DNA of 16,470 nucleotides from Candidatus Shapirobacteria bacterium. GTDB lineage: Bacteria > Patescibacteriota > Microgenomatia > UBA12405 > UBA6130. Location: NCBI GenBank assembly GCA_027007615.1, contig JALTFB010000064.1, positions 1 through 16,470 on the forward strand. Direction: 5' to 3'. The notes under the pieces were generated by a model. It did not search any database. It was not told the origin of the DNA and saw nothing but the letters and a program-made list of their open reading frames with translations. The translations under genes were made by a program, and so were the position numbers. Positions 9,588-15,917 of this stretch are shown piece after piece (within the stretch, counting starts at the first letter, position 1; each line of letters starts with the position of its first letter).

Positions 9588-9628
9588 GACAGGAGAAAGC
9601 TATGAGGGGAGCGTCATCCTGATTTTTC
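9581..9628 (+). repeat. 48-bp direct repeat, copy 1
   Basis: The 48 bases starting TCAGCATGACAGGAG and ending CATCCTGATTTTTC are identical to 9714-9761, with a period of 133 bases. Similarity continues beyond the exact block: AAAGTTCAGGAT with a TTCAG continuation follows both copies, and ATAAGACA precedes both at a distance. Confidence 0.9.
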
Positions 9629-9651
9629 GACAAAGTCGAAAAGTTCAGGAT
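9616..9651 (+). repeat. Nested hairpin in repeat unit 1
   Basis: The outer arms ATCCTGA (9616-9622) and TCAGGAT (9645-9651) enclose a perfect inner stem TTTTCGAC (9624-9631) / GTCGAAAA (9635-9642) with a three-base loop. Neither side ends in a T run long enough to call it a terminator. Confidence 0.75.
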
Positions 9652-9700
9652 TTTCAGTGGATGGTGAAGCAATAATGTAGATAAGACACTTACCGGAGAC

Positions 9701-9718
9701 GCTGAGTTAAGACTCAGC
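9701..9718 (+). repeat. Compact hairpin at the start of repeat unit 2
   Basis: GCTGAGT (9701-9707), loop TAAG, ACTCAGC (9712-9718): a perfect 7-bp stem. It overlaps the left edge of the second 48-bp copy. Confidence 0.75.
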
Positions 9719-9761
9719 ATGACAGGAGAAAGCTATGAGGGGAGCGTCATCCTGATTTTTC
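9714..9761 (+). repeat. 48-bp direct repeat, copy 2
   Basis: This is identical over 48 bases to 9581-9628. The sequence after it diverges completely in the inner hairpin and then becomes similar again at AAAGTTCAGGAT (9791-9802). Confidence 0.9.
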
Positions 9762-9802
9762 CCGATGTCCGCCAGTTGGCGGAGTCGGGGAAAGTTCAGG
9801 AT
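9749..9802 (+). repeat. Nested hairpin in repeat unit 2, with a different inner stem
   Basis: The outer arms ATCCTGA (9749-9755) and TCAGGAT (9796-9802) are the same as in unit 1. The inner part is unrelated in sequence yet again self-complementary: CCCGA (9761-9765) with TCGGG (9785-9789), and TCCGCCA (9768-9774) with TGGCGGA (9777-9783). Confidence 0.75.
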
Positions 9803-9910
9803 CTTCAGCGGGTGGCAAACACGTATGGCTAGTAGCCCTTTCCATTGAAGATACTGGGCTGAGATCGGCAGGACGTAATTTGCCTGTCTTGGGCAGAAAA
9901 TTTGCGGGTC

Positions 9911-9939
9911 TTGACAAAAAATTTTGGCTATGCTCTAAT
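9911..9939 (+). promoter_or_regulatory. Strong promoter of the cohesin/dockerin cluster
   Basis: TTGACA (9911-9916), a 17-base spacer, and TCTAAT (9934-9939) preceded by TGC (9931-9933) give a consensus -35, an optimal spacer and an extended -10. It is the best promoter in the window. The predicted start is near 9946, leaving a leader of about 47 bases before the GTG. Confidence 0.8.
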
Positions 9940-9952
9940 TAAATTAATTAAC

Positions 9953-9969
9953 CGGCGCAAGCCGTTTTT
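9953..9969 (+). other. Small GCAA tetraloop hairpin with T run in the leader
   Basis: CGGC-GCAA-GCCG followed by TTTTT at 9953-9969 lies just downstream of the predicted start point of the cluster. The stem is only four base pairs. It could be a weak attenuator or a 5' stabilising hairpin, or simply chance. Confidence 0.3.
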
Positions 9970-9992
9970 AGAATAGAGACAGCAAATAAAAA

Positions 9993-11510
9993 GTGAATAA
10001 GTACCTAGGAAGGAAAATTTTGTTAATTGGTTTCCTGGCTTTGGCTTTGGCGGTGGCGGTTGTTTTGGCCAAGCAGCGCCAGGAGCTGCGCCGCGGGGCA
10101 ACAAGTGAATCGTTTACTTGCAATAATCCAAGTGCCCCAAATATTGCCTTTGATAAGCAAACAATAAATTATAGCAGTAATGTAACTTCTGACTCGAGTA
10201 CAGCTTACACAAATCATGTACAAGCAAATTACTTTCATGAAGACGGTTCTGTTACACAGGGTTCTTTTAATAATGCATCAAGTATGTCTCTTACGGCCGA
10301 TCATAGTAGAGCAAAAACTATTGCATTTAAAACGATAATACGGGCAACAATAAATGGAACGTCATATGATTGTTTGCCAGGAGGAAATGGAGGAGTGTGG
10401 AATAGGGATGATTATCCCCATCAAATGGACGGCTTTACATGCAATAACAATTGCGAAAAAGATGTGAAGGTTCTCAGCGTAGATAATGCTACCACTTGCT
10501 CTGATTTGGGTGGAGCTGGCAATGTAACCACTCAAAGCATTTTTAATTACCAAAAAATATTTATAGATAATGGTTTTAGCAAAATACCCGACGCTTGGTT
10601 CTCAAGTTTGAAAGATACGGGTTGTTTTAAATATTACGACCGGCTTCAATGGATAGCGGGAAAGAAAAATCCGTGTGGCTTTGGTTCGGCTAGAGATGTG
10701 CCGACGTGCCGACCAATTAGTCCTGCCAGCTGGCCATTGGGAAATAAAGCTTCTTGTGGAGAGAATGAAGACTTTGTTGCAGATGTTATTTGCCCGCCGC
10801 GCGGTGATAATTTGGTAAGGGCGCTTTGTTGCGGTAAACGTTGGCCTACTCCGACGCCGACGCCTAGGCCTACTGCCACGCCTACACCAACACCTCGGCT
10901 AACAGCAACGCCGACGCCTACACCCACACCTACGCCAACGCCGACGCCGACACCTACACCCACACCTAATCCAGCCAATGCGCCTACGCTTTCCTTCACT
11001 CTCAAATTTGCAGGGGTTTCGGGCCATATCGCCAACCAAAAGCTTCAGGTAAAGATTGGCAAGCCCGGATTTAGCAAAACATATAACGACGTAAGCGTTG
11101 TTTTTAACAGCCAGGGAGTTGGCCGGGCCACTTTGGCGGCGGCCGGGGTGGCTCCGGGTAACGGCTACGCGGTGATAGTTAAAGGCCCGAAGCATTTATC
11201 GCGGCGTTTTTGCCAAAGCGGGCAATCTCATCGTTGTACCGGTCAAGGGCAAATAACGCTTAGAGCGGGCCAGAACAACTTTAATTTTGCAACTATGCCG
11301 TTATTGGCCGGCGATATTCCCGACGCTCAGGGCCATCAAGATGGGGTGGTGGATAGCCATGACTTCAGCATTTTACTTGCCTCTTTGCAGTCTAATGCCA
11401 GCGCCGACGTCCGCCAGCGAGCAGACTTGAATTTCGACGGCGTCAATAATGGGGCCGATATCCAGTTATTTTTAAACACCATGGCTAAAAAATATGGTGA
11501 TGATTTTTAA
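9993..11510 (+). CDS. Membrane-anchored, Cys-rich surface protein with C-terminal dockerin
   Basis: The protein has 505 residues. A basic N-terminus and a membrane segment (about 8-26) are followed by [10 protein letters not shown], a pattern I know from Microgenomates surface proteins. Residues 40-284 form an unrecognised module with 12 cysteines. Residues 285-330 are a Thr-Pro linker. Residues 331-438 are a beta-rich domain with [14 protein letters not shown], the type that precedes dockerins in related genomes. Residues 439-502 are a dockerin: loop 2 is a full calcium loop, [12 protein letters not shown], while loop 1 ([12 protein letters not shown]) keeps only Asp at positions 5, 9 and 12. 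Dockerins bind cohesins, and two cohesin-like proteins follow. The start is GTG at 9993 with a weak ribosome site; TTG at 10020, after AGGAAGG, is an alternative that loses the basic tip. The N-terminal module is markedly AT-richer than its surroundings. Confidence 0.72.
   Translation: MNKYLGRKILLIGFLALALAVAVVLAKQRQELRRGATSESFTCNNPSAPNIAFDKQTINYSSNVTSDSSTAYTNHVQANYFHEDGSVTQGSFNNASSMSLTADHSRAKTIAFKTIIRATINGTSYDCLPGGNGGVWNRDDYPHQMDGFTCNNNCEKDVKVLSVDNATTCSDLGGAGNVTTQSIFNYQKIFIDNGFSKIPDAWFSSLKDTGCFKYYDRLQWIAGKKNPCGFGSARDVPTCRPISPASWPLGNKASCGENEDFVADVICPPRGDNLVRALCCGKRWPTPTPTPRPTATPTPTPRLTATPTPTPTPTPTPTPTPTPTPNPANAPTLSFTLKFAGVSGHIANQKLQVKIGKPGFSKTYNDVSVVFNSQGVGRATLAAAGVAPGNGYAVIVKGPKHLSRRFCQSGQSHRCTGQGQITLRAGQNNFNFATMPLLAGDIPDAQGHQDGVVDSHDFSILLASLQSNASADVRQRADLNFDGVNNGADIQLFLNTMAKKYGDDF
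10845..10973 (+). repeat. Low-complexity Thr-Pro linker repeat
   Basis: Tandem six-base units of the CCGACG / CCTACA type encode alternating Thr and Pro, broken twice by PRPTA and PRLTA. The units vary at third positions, but several runs are identical, so slippage could alter linker length without breaking the frame as long as whole six-base units are gained or lost. Confidence 0.85.
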
Positions 11511-11519
11511 AAAGGGGGC

Positions 11520-12203
11520 ATGATGGCAGCAAATAATTTGATTGGAAAAATGCGCAGTTTAGAACAAAAGGGTTACTTTTTTTGGATAGTTTTTGTTTTG
11601 GCTTTGTTGGTGATTGGCGAGAGTGTTTGGCTGGTGGGAGTGTTGAATAGCAATATTGCCAGCAGCAATCTTTATAAGAAAGTAACTTCGCAAATACCGT
11701 TGCCATTGACAAAAGAAAAACCGCCGGTAGCGGAAATAAGCCTGCAGGCGGTTGAGCCAGTTTCGGCCCGAGCGGTTGGCCAAGCGCAAATTGTCCTTAA
11801 TGTTAAAAAAAATATCCGCTTCCAGGGCTTAGATCTTTTTATTGAGTATGATCCGGCCGAAGCGCGGATAATTGACGATAATGCCAGCCAGAGCGGTATT
11901 CAAATAGAAGCTATTTCCAGGCCGATTGGCCAGCTGGCTCGAGATTTGGTTGATAACAGGCAGGGGACGATTGTCCTCTCTTGGATTCAACTTGATCCGC
12001 AGGGGACGGAACTTATGGCCGGCGATCAGATAAAACTGGCGAAAATTAGCTTTTATCCATTGAAGAAAGGCGTTAGTTTTAAAATACGTTTGGCCAAGCA
12101 ATCGGGAGCGGGCACAAAAATGACCGCGGCATTGCCTGACAACCGAATGCTGCCGTTGGCGCAAAAGAGCTTGCAAATAGGGGTTGTCGGGCAGAGAAAA
12201 TAA
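11520..12203 (+). CDS. Membrane-anchored cohesin-like protein
   Basis: The protein has 227 residues, with a single N-terminal membrane segment at about 19-43 that leaves the rest outside. Residues 70-222 look like a cohesin-type beta sandwich: QAQIVLNVKKN, then FQGLDLFIEYDPAEARIID (the 'G-x-x-x-x-x-x-YDP-x-x-L' strand pair of cohesins), GTIVLSWIQLD, and the closing MAGDQIKLAKISFYPLKKG, equivalent to the 'G-x-I-x-x-ITF-x-A-x-x-x-G' block. Sequence identity to classical cohesins is clearly low, so the fold call is moderate. Two ATG codons stand in tandem at 11520 and 11523. The upstream GGGGG is closer than ideal to either, and the second has the better spacing. The gene follows the dockerin protein by 9 bases and precedes a second cohesin by 2, so it is an operon member. 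Its likely job is to hold dockerin partners at the cell surface. Confidence 0.6.
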   Translation: MMAANNLIGKMRSLEQKGYFFWIVFVLALLVIGESVWLVGVLNSNIASSNLYKKVTSQIPLPLTKEKPPVAEISLQAVEPVSARAVGQAQIVLNVKKNIRFQGLDLFIEYDPAEARIIDDNASQSGIQIEAISRPIGQLARDLVDNRQGTIVLSWIQLDPQGTELMAGDQIKLAKISFYPLKKGVSFKIRLAKQSGAGTKMTAALPDNRMLPLAQKSLQIGVVGQRK

Positions 12204-12205
12204 TT

Positions 12206-12886
12206 ATGAAAAAAAACCTGCTCATTTTCTTTTTTTTAATATTGGGCGTTTTTTTGGCAAGGCCGGTTTCGGCCTTAGCGACGCCGCATTTCTATTTGGA
12301 TCCCAGCAACGGTAATTATAAAGTTGGCGATAAAGTGGTGGTTACCGTTTGGGTTGATCCGGCCGGTAAAGATATCCAAACCATGGATATAATAATGAAT
12401 TACGATAAGACGCGCCTATCGATTAGCCAAACAGATATTAAAGATGAAAATTACTTTTCTCCTTATAACTCGTCAGTTTTTAATGTTGACAGCGCCAATG
12501 GGCGATTAAGTCTTTATATTTTTTCCACCCAGGGCACATATTCTAAAAATGTAAAAGGTAAAGTTGTCACGTTAACTTTTACCGCCCAAGCAGAAGGAAC
12601 AGCCAACCTCCTTTTTGTTTGCGGCAACGAAAGCGGCAGCGCTATCCGCAACGCCACCGGTAATTTAATCGATTGCACAAGCAATGGTTCGGGCAATTAT
12701 GTAATTGCCAGTTCCAACTCGGCGGCGACTTCAAGTTCGACCACACCCACCCCGACAGCGGCCCCGACACCGACGCCGACAGTGGCCGGCCAACTGCCTT
12801 CAACTGGATTCAGCTTGCCAATTTGGGGGACTATCAGCGCCGCGGCTACGTTAATAGGTGTTGGCATTATTGGTTTATTATTATAA
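12206..12886 (+). CDS. Secreted cohesin-domain protein with LPSTG-type C-terminal anchor
   Basis: The protein has 226 residues. A signal peptide (about 1-24: a MKKN start, a hydrophobic core, ARPVSA) is followed by a cohesin-like domain at about 26-170. It shows KVGDKVVVTVWVDPAGKDIQTMDIIMNYDKTRLSI, the classical 'VGDxVxVxV...YDxxxL' opening, and later VKGKVVTLTFTAQAEG, the matching 'V-x-L-TF-x-A' closing strand. A Ser/Thr/Pro linker (171-195) leads to LPSTG at 197-201 and a hydrophobic helix to the end. The LPxTG layout is that of sortase substrates, but no basic residues follow the helix. No sortase gene is in the window. Two cysteines (139, 157) could form a disulfide. There is no clear Shine-Dalgarno; the ATG sits 2 bases after the previous stop, so translation is probably coupled. 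Confidence 0.7.
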   Translation: MKKNLLIFFFLILGVFLARPVSALATPHFYLDPSNGNYKVGDKVVVTVWVDPAGKDIQTMDIIMNYDKTRLSISQTDIKDENYFSPYNSSVFNVDSANGRLSLYIFSTQGTYSKNVKGKVVTLTFTAQAEGTANLLFVCGNESGSAIRNATGNLIDCTSNGSGNYVIASSNSAATSSSTTPTPTAAPTPTPTVAGQLPSTGFSLPIWGTISAAATLIGVGIIGLLL

Positions 12887-12887
12887 T
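12882..12887 (+). promoter_or_regulatory. Possible internal -10 before the fourth surface gene
   Basis: A perfect TATAAT overlaps the stop of the cohesin-LPSTG gene and lies 8 bases before an in-frame ATG at 12896, the same geometry as the leaderless promoters elsewhere in the window. There is no TGn; a TTGGCA at 12861 is only 15 bases away. It may be chance in an AT-rich stop region. Confidence 0.3.
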
Positions 12888-12889
12888 AT

Positions 12890-13492
12890 ATGGCAATGAC
12901 AGGCACTCTAAAAACCGTGGTAACAGTTGCAGTTTTATTTTTAGCGGGAGTGGCGGCGGTAATGGGAGTGAAAGTGGCCCGCACTTATTTTAGCGGCGCT
13001 TCGGGAGCCGATCAGCCCACAAATGTGCGCATTTTAACCGATAGCTCTTCGGCGACGATTAGCTGGCAAAGCAGTAAAAAGTCAATGGGGGTAGTCGAAT
13101 ATGGTGCTAATCAAGCGAATTTGCTTTTGCGGGCTCCGGAAGTTACGCCCACCACTACTCACCGGGTAGTTATTTCGCCACTTAAAACGGGGACAACCTA
13201 TTATTTTCGCATCAGAGTGGGCAATAGCGTTTACGATAATAATGGCATTCCTTATTCATTCCATACCAAGGAGGGGCCGGCGGGATTATTAAATCCAAGC
13301 GCAACTCCTTCGCCAAGCCAAGCGGCTTCGCCCTCGGGTGCTGCTTTGCCGGCGCAGTTGGTGACTAAATGTTTGGTGTCTGATTTTAAACAAGCTTTCG
13401 GCACTCATAATAAAGCTTATGACTTTGATGGCAATGGCATAGTCAATACCCAAGATTGGTTGAAGTGCTTGCAAAAATATCCCCAAAAATAA
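12890..13492 (+). CDS. Membrane-anchored fibronectin-III-like protein with C-terminal dockerin-type repeat
   Basis: The protein has 200 residues. A membrane segment at about 7-26 is followed by a beta-sandwich at about 42-127 with PTNVRILTDSSSATISWQSS and TTHRVVISPLKTGTTYYFRIRV. These are the A-B and E-F strand signatures of fibronectin III / purple-acid-phosphatase N-terminal domains. A Ser/Pro/Ala linker (128-156) leads to a C-terminal segment (158-198) with one complete calcium loop, DFDGNGIVNTQD. The first half of the dockerin duplication (CLVSDFKQAFGTH) has lost its loop. Two cysteines (161, 193) flank this segment and may clamp it. The start could be ATG 12890 or ATG 12896, and the second has the better promoter geometry. 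The single loop may mean a half-dockerin or a separate EF-hand-like Ca-binding tail. Confidence 0.62.
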   Translation: MAMTGTLKTVVTVAVLFLAGVAAVMGVKVARTYFSGASGADQPTNVRILTDSSSATISWQSSKKSMGVVEYGANQANLLLRAPEVTPTTTHRVVISPLKTGTTYYFRIRVGNSVYDNNGIPYSFHTKEGPAGLLNPSATPSPSQAASPSGAALPAQLVTKCLVSDFKQAFGTHNKAYDFDGNGIVNTQDWLKCLQKYPQK

Positions 13493-13502
13493 GAAAATTT
13501 TG

Positions 13503-13511
13503 TGATATGCT
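13503..13511 (+). promoter_or_regulatory. Possible extended -10 promoter of korAB
   Basis: TG (13503-13504), one base, TATGCT (13506-13511), then six bases to the ATG at 13518. The hexamer matches four of six consensus positions. AAGG just before the ATG is too close to serve as a ribosome binding site. The geometry repeats that of the HerA-like and comF genes. Confidence 0.4.
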
Positions 13512-13517
13512 TAAGGC

Positions 13518-15161
13518 ATGCTGACGATAAAAATAGGCGGTCAAGCAGGTTGGGGCATTAAAAGTTTTGGCCATTGGTTGTTGGCGGCAGTCCGACAACG
13601 ATCGGGTTTTGGCTTTTTTTATCCCGAATACCCTTCATTAATTCGCGGTGGCCACAATACGGCTACAGTCACTTTGGCTGACCGGCCGGTGCAAAGCAGC
13701 TGGCGGGCGGTGGATGTTTTGCTGGCCTTAGACCAGCGGACCTGGCAAGAGGACGGCCCCGATCTGGCCAAACAAGGCTGGCTGATAGCCTGGGAAGGTG
13801 ACGTTCCCGCAGCCAAACGACGCTGGCTGCTGCCGGCCGCTTGGCGGCCAGAAATTCCGCCGGAGCGGCAAAATAGCCTTTTTTGGGGAGCCCTCCTGGC
13901 TCTATTGGGCTGGCCGGAACGGCTGGGATGGGAGATTTTGCAGGCGAATTTGGCCGCGGCGGAGAGGAAACAAGAACATTTGCTTTTTAAGCGCGGCTAC
14001 CGGTGGGGCCGAGAGCGGGGCGAGAAAGTTGGCTGGCATTTTCGGCCGCTGAAACCGGGGAAGACGAAAATTTTAAGCGGCAATGAGGCAATCGCTCGGG
14101 GTATTGCCGCCGCCAAGTGCGGCTACGCGGCCATTTATCCGATGACGCCCATTTCAGCGATTCTCCATTTCCTGACAGCTTGGCAGAAAAAGACAAAGAT
14201 GGTTCTCTTCCAGCCTGAAGATGAGATCGCCGGCATTGTCGCCGCCATTGGAGCCAGTTATGCCGGCCGGCGGGCGATGGTGGCCACTTCCGGCGGCGGC
14301 TTTGCCTTAATGAGCGAAGCGTTGGGCATGGCCGGAATGAGCGAAACGCCATTGGTAATTGTTGAAGGCCAGCGGACCGGCCCTTCGACGGGAATGCCCA
14401 CCTGGACGGAACAGGCTGACTTGCAATTTGTCATTAATGCCTCGCAAAGCGAATTCCCGCGAATTGTTTTAGCGCCCGGCGATGCCCGGGCCGCCGGCCG
14501 GCTGGCGGTAACCGCCTTTTATTTGGCGGAAAAATATCAGTTGCCGGTAATTTTGTTAACCGATAAATTCTTGGCGGAAAGTTGGCTGGTCAGCCAGCCC
14601 TTGCGATTCCCCAAATACCGCTGGCCCAGGCTGTTGCTTAAGGCCAAGAATTACGCCCGTTACCAACTGACCAAAACAGGCGTTTCGCCCCGGGCAATTC
14701 CCGGCCGCACCTTGGTGGTGGCCAATTCATATGAGCATGATGAGAGGGGAGCTACCAGCGAGGAATCCCGGGTGCGGCAGGAGCAAATGGCCAAGAGATT
14801 AGGCAAACTGGCCGGTTTCCAACTGCCCGATGGCACCCGCCGTTACGGTCCCGAGCGAGCGCGGTTTACCTTGGTCGGTTGGGGCAGCACCAAGGGGCCC
14901 ATTTTGGAAGCGTTGGCGAAATTGCCGGAAGCGAACCTTATCCATTTTGAGCAAGTGTATCCCCTGCCGCCGTTGGCCCGAAAATGGCTGAATAGCGCCG
15001 GTAACTTGATCGCGGTGGAAAATAATTCCACCGGCCAATTAAGCCGGCTCTTGCGCCAGGAATGGGGTGTCAAACCGCAGCGCCAATTGTTGAAAAATGA
15101 CGGCCGGCCCTTTTTCCCGGAAGAAATTATCAGTTTTGTAAAGCATTATGGAAAAAACTGA
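13518..15161 (+). CDS. korA: 2-oxoacid:ferredoxin oxidoreductase, fused gamma-alpha subunit
   Basis: The protein has 547 residues. The N-terminal gamma domain (about 1-175) starts MLTIKIGGQAGWGIKSFG, the GxGGxG-type opening, and contains PEYPSLIRGGHNTATV. The alpha part starts near 184 with GNEAIARGIAAAKCGYAAIYPMTPIS, the counterpart of the family's 'YPITPSS' substrate/TPP block. PEDEIAGIVAAIGASYAGRRAMVATSGGGF and ETPLVIVEGQRTGPSTGMPTWTEQ follow, both strongly conserved KorA/VorA features. The C-terminal domain ends with ENNSTGQLSRLLRQEWG. Together with the beta subunit it oxidises a 2-oxoacid to an acyl-CoA and CO2 while reducing ferredoxin or a similar acceptor, in the cytoplasm. Whether the substrate is 2-oxoglutarate, pyruvate or a branched acid is not readable. 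It overlaps the beta gene by 14 bases. Confidence 0.9.
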   Translation: MLTIKIGGQAGWGIKSFGHWLLAAVRQRSGFGFFYPEYPSLIRGGHNTATVTLADRPVQSSWRAVDVLLALDQRTWQEDGPDLAKQGWLIAWEGDVPAAKRRWLLPAAWRPEIPPERQNSLFWGALLALLGWPERLGWEILQANLAAAERKQEHLLFKRGYRWGRERGEKVGWHFRPLKPGKTKILSGNEAIARGIAAAKCGYAAIYPMTPISAILHFLTAWQKKTKMVLFQPEDEIAGIVAAIGASYAGRRAMVATSGGGFALMSEALGMAGMSETPLVIVEGQRTGPSTGMPTWTEQADLQFVINASQSEFPRIVLAPGDARAAGRLAVTAFYLAEKYQLPVILLTDKFLAESWLVSQPLRFPKYRWPRLLLKAKNYARYQLTKTGVSPRAIPGRTLVVANSYEHDERGATSEESRVRQEQMAKRLGKLAGFQLPDGTRRYGPERARFTLVGWGSTKGPILEALAKLPEANLIHFEQVYPLPPLARKWLNSAGNLIAVENNSTGQLSRLLRQEWGVKPQRQLLKNDGRPFFPEEIISFVKHYGKN

Positions 15162-15897
15162 TTTTCTCCAAGCGGCCGTGCCGACCTGGTGCCCCGGCTG
15201 CGGCAATTTCCTAACCTGGCAAGTATTGGCCCAAAGTTTGGCCGATTTGCAGCTCCAGCCGGCAGAAGTGGCGATTGCCTATGATATCGGTTGCAGCGGC
15301 AATATGGGTAATTTCTTGCGCACCTCGGCGTTTTTAGGCCTGCACGGCCGGGCAATTCCCCTGGCGGTGGGCATCAAACAGGCCCGGCCCGATTTAACGG
15401 TTTTAGCGGTTGGCGGCGACGGCGGCTTTTTGGCCGAAGGGACAAACCATTTTATCCATGCCGCCCGCCGCAATGATGACATTACCGTTATTTTAATCAA
15501 CAATCATCTCTTTAGCCTGACCACCGGCCAAGCGACGCCGACAACTCCGGCCAATCTTCCCAACAAGACAGCCGGTTTATTCAAACAAGCGAAGGTTCTT
15601 AATGCGCCGGCCCTGGCGCTAACGGCCGGAGCCGGTTTTGTGGCTCGGGCTTTTGTCGGCCAAGCCGACTACGGGCAAATCCTGATGGAAGCGGTGCGCC
15701 ATCGGGGTTTTTCTTTGGTCGAAGCTCTTTCTCCCTGTGTAACCTTTGACCCGATTTATACATTTGCTTGGTACCGGAAACATATTCGGGCGGTTAAGCC
15801 GGCGGCCGATTGGAAGAAAGCGCGCCAATGGGCCGAGGGCGGGGATGATATAATAAAGGTAGGCATTCTTTTTAAGCAGGCGGATAAGTCTAAGTAA
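15148..15897 (+). CDS. korB: 2-oxoacid:ferredoxin oxidoreductase, beta (TPP-binding) subunit
   Basis: The protein has 249 residues. The four cysteines expected to hold a [4Fe-4S] cluster are all present: C15 and C18 in TWCPGCGN, C49 in YDIGCSGNM, and C197 in ALSPCVTF. The TPP-magnesium motif is GGDGGFLAEGTNHFIHAARRN (from about 89), followed by ILINNHLFSLTTGQATPTT (from about 116), equivalent to the family's 'LFNNxxYGMTGGQxSPTT'. The length is slightly below the usual 270-300, mainly at the C-terminus. It acts as a complex with the fused gamma-alpha protein encoded just upstream, with the start embedded in that gene's end. No delta (2x[4Fe-4S] ferredoxin-like) subunit gene follows, so electrons should go to a separate ferredoxin encoded elsewhere. 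Confidence 0.9.
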   Translation: MEKTDFLQAAVPTWCPGCGNFLTWQVLAQSLADLQLQPAEVAIAYDIGCSGNMGNFLRTSAFLGLHGRAIPLAVGIKQARPDLTVLAVGGDGGFLAEGTNHFIHAARRNDDITVILINNHLFSLTTGQATPTTPANLPNKTAGLFKQAKVLNAPALALTAGAGFVARAFVGQADYGQILMEAVRHRGFSLVEALSPCVTFDPIYTFAWYRKHIRAVKPAADWKKARQWAEGGDDIIKVGILFKQADKSK

Positions 15898-15917
15898 TTT
15901 AGTCGGTCTGATTTGCA

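Larger units (their letters stand above)
9473..9992. other. Gene-free 520-base region with hairpin repeats and two divergent promoters
   Basis: No open frame here looks like a real gene in either strand. From left to right the stretch holds the comF promoter, two related repeat units rich in nested inverted repeats (about 9510-9815), a further 90 bases in which I see nothing clear, the promoter of the surface-protein cluster, and a small GCAA-loop hairpin with a T run. Confidence 0.7.

Noticed and set aside
9581..9761. CRISPR array.
   Set aside because: There are only two copies of a 48-bp repeat, the inter-copy sequence itself contains repeat-related hairpin arms, and no cas gene is present.
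9830..9905. A tRNA or small RNA gene between the repeats and the cluster promoter.
   Set aside because: No cloverleaf arms, T-loop GTTCRA box or clear terminator could be found. Only a weak GGCA/TGCC pairing is present.
10646..11035. Minus-strand open frame encoding a Gly-Val repeat protein.
   Set aside because: The Gly-Val run is only the reverse complement of the Thr-Pro linker codons of the real gene on the plus strand.
9993..11510. Diversity-generating retroelement target in the Cys-rich surface protein.
   Set aside because: No reverse transcriptase and no template/variable repeat pair is visible in the window. The composition shift is explained more simply by domain exchange.
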